Position numbers and translations under genes: made by a program. Shown here one piece after another: positions 60,445 through 64,000 of a stretch of DNA of 64,000 nucleotides. The DNA lies in NCBI GenBank assembly GCA_023091665.1, contig JALJCQ010000031.1, positions 868,001-932,000 of the forward strand, given 5' to 3'. The notes under the pieces are model-generated. The model ran no database searches. It was not told the DNA's origin and saw only the letters and a program-made list of their open reading frames with translations. Position 1 is the stretch's first letter, and each line of letters opens with the position of its first letter. This DNA is from Pythium myriotylum. Taxonomy: Eukaryota; Oomycota; Peronosporomycetes; Pythiales; Pythiaceae.

Positions 60445-62501
60445 TTACAGTCGGAAGTTGATGATGGCGACATCGCCACTGGACGCGCACGCCGAGATGA
60501 GATCGCCGTCCTTGTTCCAATTCACTTCGTAAATATCGCCATTTGCTTGATACGTCTTGATCAAAGTGCCGTCCTGTACCGAGAGACTTTCGTAAACACC
60601 ATGATGCGGAGACTGAGGATGATCCATCAGAACGCTTACCTTGAGTGACCAGACGTTGATGATACCCCCTATTGTTCCACTAGCCAAGTAATCCCCGCTT
60701 GGGCTGTATGCCACGCCGTACACCGGGTTCCTGTTGAGATACCAATACGAAGTTAGAGTTCTCTTCAGCATTGAACCCGGTCGTTGCGCCACGTCACGTA
60801 CTGATGCTCGAATGTCCTACTACACACGCCCGTCTCCACGTCCCAAAGTTTGACAGTCGTATCGAATGAAGCACTTGCCAAACTCAGGGGTCCCGTGCGA
60901 CTCCAGCGGAACGTGTACACTTCTTTTTTGTGCTCTTGCAGACTGTGCAAAAACATATTTTTGGATGACTTGGAATCCGACGATTCTGCGGCTGGATTGG
61001 ACACGTCGTCGTCTCCATCGGTCGTGCCATTGTCATGTGATGCTACTCTGGATGGATCCCAAATTTTCACCGTGTAATCGTCCGAACATGAAGCGAGCAA
61101 TCGTCCCGAAGGATCCCACTTCACCGAGTTGATCGCATCAGTATGGCCCCGTAGAACAAGGAACGGCTCCGAGTCGTCGATATTTGTGATACAAATCCGC
61201 TTGTCCGCAGAGCACGTCGCAAAAGTCTTGTCATCTTTCCACGATGCATCGAGAATCGGGTCATCGTGCAGCTTAAGCTGATGTCGTTTGTCCTCGGTTG
61301 TTGCGTCCCAAATCGAAACGGACTTGTCAAAGCTCGCGCTAAGTAGGAATTTGCTCGATTTGCTCCACCTTGTCGCGAACACCGGACCGTTATGAAATTG
61401 AAAAGTGTGCTTCAAATCGCCATCAGCCGTCCAGATCCGTGTCTTGCCATCGTAAGTTCCTGAGCCTAACAGCGAGCCGTCATGCTATACAGGCACAATC
61501 CGCAGCGTGAGTCTCCCACTAAATCGCCTCGACCTTTCCATGCCGCTTACATTCCACTCTAATGTCGTCACGTCTTTGTGAGGTCCTTCGCCGTGTTTGA
61601 GTATTTTTGGCGCCGGTGGGGAGCCCTTGGACGCCACCAGATCATCCGGGATCTCCCAGATTCTCGCTGTCGAGTCGCTCGATCCCGACACCAACATGTT
61701 CCTCAGCGGGTTCCAGAGACATCCGTAGACCTCTTTCTCGTGGCCGCTCAGCAGCACAATCGCATTGCTCACGTCTGGCTTCTCGACGCCATTCGCTTCG
61801 GGAGCTACATCACCCACCATACGCTATATCAGTACATCCGCTTCTCGCGTGGCAAAGGGGGCGGGGGAGGTCTCCCGCATGGTGATCTTTGTTTCCTTTC
61901 CCCCCCTCGACTCACTCTTGCCGTCCACGGGCTCCGCTGCGCTCTCTGCAGCCTTCCGCTTGCGCTTGTTCGAGCTCTTGGAGCTGCTGCTGCGCGCGCT
62001 GCTCGTCGCCGACTGCGCGACTTTGCAAATGTGCGGATTCAGCAGCGAGAACTCGCCCTCGCACTCGCGCTCCGTGCCGTCCTGCAAGTCCACCCACGCG
62101 TCAGACGGTTCTCCCAGTCCACCCGAGGGGTTCTCTCTCTGTCTTCCCCCCCCCTCCCTTTCTTCCACCACAGGCTCGCACCTCGTTGATATGCGCCTCG
62201 ATCCCGACGTACTGCAGCCCCTTCTGGAGAAACGACACGAGCGCGCCCGGAGGCAGCTCCGTGTTGATCACGCTCGACTTGGCCAGCTGGCTCTCATACG
62301 CGAACGTGAACGCCGAGTGCATAAAGCCTACCGTGCGCAAACCCCAGCAGGACCACCATGAGCGATTCCCCATTCCCACTCTCCTTCTCACAAATCGACC
62401 CCGAAAAAACAACAAAAAAAAAAACAAGACCAACGCGACGTACCCGACTCCTGCAGGTACCGGTAGACCAGGTAGTTGAGCTCGTCCGAGGTGATCGCCA
62501 T
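60445..62501 (-). CDS. TBL1X: TBL1/transducin beta-like protein (LisH + WD40)
   Basis: Seven exons: 62501-62444, 62327-62182, 62081-61916, 61804-61551, 61484-60802, 60730-60640 and 60573-60445. They join in phase to 508 residues. The start MAITSDELNYLVYRYLQESG is the LisH dimerisation motif of TBL1, continued as GFMHSAFTFAYESQL. An acidic/basic linker (residues about 70-125) has a Lys-rich NKRKRKAAE that may be a nuclear signal. From about 140 there are WD40 repeats, for example HEKEVYGCLWNPLRNMLVSG, SSDSTARIW, SASFDKSVSIWD, GHTDAINSVKWDPSGRLLAS and CSDDYTVKIWD, ending GDVAIINFRL. In animals and yeast the family (TBL1/Sif2) is part of NCoR/Set3-type histone-deacetylase corepressors. The fourth acceptor (GATGTAG|CT) is the only one found that keeps phase. 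Symbol by family only. Confidence 0.92.
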
Positions 62502-63091
62502 GGTCGTTTCTCTCTTCGCTCCCGCGGCGGAAACTTTGGCGGCGCGTCCTGGCTGCCCCCGTGGTCCGTTTCTCGCCGGAGTTGGACGCCCGCGTGCGCG
62601 CGCGACTGCTCTCTCGCGCAGACGCGCTCGCTGCTCGCTCGCTGGGCTCTCGCCGTCGCCTCGGCGGGTCTTCTTCCCGCGCGGCCGGGGCGTTCGCGGT
62701 GGCGCCTTATTGGGCTTGTGGAAGAGCTGCTGAGGGGCTGTAAGGTCTAGGGCTCGGGTGGTTTGCCGCCGGCTGTCTGTCGGTCGGTTCAATCGGCCAA
62801 AAAAACCTCGGGAAGGTGGGAATATCGAGGTTTTATCGCACTTTAAAACTGCCCACGAGATTCAATCGCATGAGGTTTTTTTATCGACCGGAGGAGGAGT
62901 TTCTCCAAGGAGTGAGGTTATTGGCCATGATGCGATCTTTGTCGAGGAGGTTGCATATTATGAGGAGGCAGAGGGCGTCCCACTCGCCGCGCGATCGCGG
63001 CGCAGCGAGAGCGTTCTAGGAGATGCAAAGCGCACAGCTGCACGCGCGGCGCGACGCTCGATCCAACGAGGTGCGGCTCGTCGTCGGGCGA
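62502..63091. other. Intergenic, TBL1 5' flank and RMDN 3' flank
   Basis: About 590 bases; GC-rich near TBL1, AT-rich beyond 62790. No gene or RNA recognised. Confidence 0.5.
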
Positions 63092-64000
63092 TCAGAACTT
63101 CTTGAGCAACGCCTGCGCTTCCTCGTGGACGCTCTGGTCCTCCTCGCTCTTGACGGGCACGGCGAGCGTCTTCTCGGCCCACTCCTTGGACGCCGCCCAG
63201 TTCTTCTGCTTGTAGTACACCTGCGCGATGAGCATCGAGTTCTTCTTCCAGCTGCCCGGGTCCAGCTCGTCGCACTTGAGCAGGAACTTGAGCGCCTCGT
63301 CGTACGACGACTCCGGTGGCGAGCCGAAGAGCACGGCTGCCGCCTTCCGCTCAAGCCACGAGAGATCCGAGATAGTCATGCACCCTACGAGGCACTCGAT
63401 CGATTAGCGAGCTGCCAAAGACAATACCACGCATCAGAGAAGACGTCTTACAGCGGCCGAGGAGGTGGTAGGTGGTCGGGAACGTGGGCTTGAGCTCGAT
63501 GGCCTTTTCCCAGTGGCTCTTGATCTTGTACGAGTTGGCGATAGCCACCTTGGTGCCTTCAAAGTCGCCGACGCGCGAGAGGACGATGCCGTACCAGTTG
63601 TGGACCTCGGCGATCTCCTCGGTCTTGGCCAGCGCCTTCTGGATGACCTCGTAGGCGTAGTAAATGAGCTGCTTCTGCTCGTCCGCCGAGGTCTTCTTGA
63701 GGTTCGAGACATCGTACGCCGCGCGCGCAAGCCGCCACATGACTCCGACGTCCTCCGGGTCGGCTGTGTACGCGGCCTTGAGCTCCTCATAGAGCTTGGT
63801 GCGGTCGTACGAGCTGTCATTGAAGTGCTCTTCGGCGAGAATTGCAACGGCCGAGTCCGACATCTTGGCAGCGAATGCGATGGATCCAGAGAGTGCGAGA
63901 GCGAGAGCGACGATCGGCGCGACGCGCTGGGTGTTGGCAGCAGCAGCAGAAGTAGACGGGAAGGCGGCGGCGCGGCGCGAGGCGGTCGAGGCGAAGCGCG
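63092..64000 (-). CDS. RMDN-like (regulator of microtubule dynamics / FAM82) TPR protein, 5' end outside window
   Basis: Two exons seen: up to 63453 from the right edge, and 63384-63092. The join restores a Trp: LGRW followed by CMTISDLSWLERK, the RMDN signature. The frame is open to 64000 without a start, so the N-terminus lies beyond. The visible leader RFASTASRRAAAFPST is Arg/Ser/Ala-rich like a mitochondrial presequence. It is followed by a hydrophobic VAPIVALALALSGSIAFAA segment, so the protein may be an inner- or outer-membrane-anchored mitochondrial protein. An ATG at 63863 (MSDSAVAIL) would skip this leader. TPR-like helices follow: LYEELKAAYTADPEDVGVMW, RLARAAYDVSN, VHNWYGIVLSRVGD, HWEKAIELKPTFPTTYHLLG and EALKFLLKCDELDPGSWKKN. 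Animal RMDN proteins are mitochondrial or ER-mitochondria contact factors. Confidence 0.88.

Overview
The window is nuclear DNA of an oomycete, most likely a Peronosporales or Pythiales relative. This is inferred from dense GC-rich genes, short introns (about 46-80 bases, commonly GTGAGT/GTGCGT donors with CTAAC/CTGAC-like branch sites), a myosin carrying FYVE and GAF domains, a Crinkler-type (CRN) effector relic, and many lipid-signalling proteins with PH, PX, FYVE or START domains. No rRNA, tRNA, CRISPR array or intact transposon was recognised. Exon borders were worked out by hand from splice signals and reading phase, so each spliced model is a prediction.

Left part (1-20140): a 5-phosphatase-like protein cut by the left edge with a degraded catalytic site; a coiled-coil protein; the elongation factor IWS1/Spn1 (six exons); a small PH-domain protein (five exons); a renalase-like flavoprotein; a class-type myosin with FYVE and GAF modules; and two PX-domain proteins. 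Middle (20300-38120): a very large cNMP-binding/kinase/PP2C fusion protein; a possible BRX-like protein; a secreted ankyrin protein; a TIR-TIR-NACHT-SH2 protein; the tRNA methyltransferase NSUN2; a four-helix membrane protein; and an aquaglyceroporin.

The stretch 38120-42050 is the accessory part. It has no intact gene, but holds a 190-base-arm foldback element and a broken second copy of the membrane protein whose central segment is inverted in place. Right part (42060-64000): a beta-trefoil-like/PH/membrane/CRAL-TRIO/START lipid-transfer protein; a protein with four copies of an unusual Cys/His module; eIF3l; a CRN relic with several frame breaks; a giant Sfi1-like protein with a jacalin-like domain; LCMT1 (with a GC-AG intron); TBL1 (LisH plus WD40); and an RMDN-like TPR protein with a mitochondrial-type leader, cut by the right edge.

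The strongest candidate for something undescribed is the 29091-32541 gene. It places two TIR domains, a NACHT/STAND ATPase and an SH2 domain in one protein, which reads like an NLR-type sensor coupled to phosphotyrosine recognition. Second-tier candidates are the kinase-phosphatase fusion, the predicted 5-phosphatase pseudoenzyme, the four-fold Cys/His protein and the in-place micro-inversion. Housekeeping genes (IWS1, NSUN2, eIF3l, LCMT1, TBL1) are interleaved with these and look intact.
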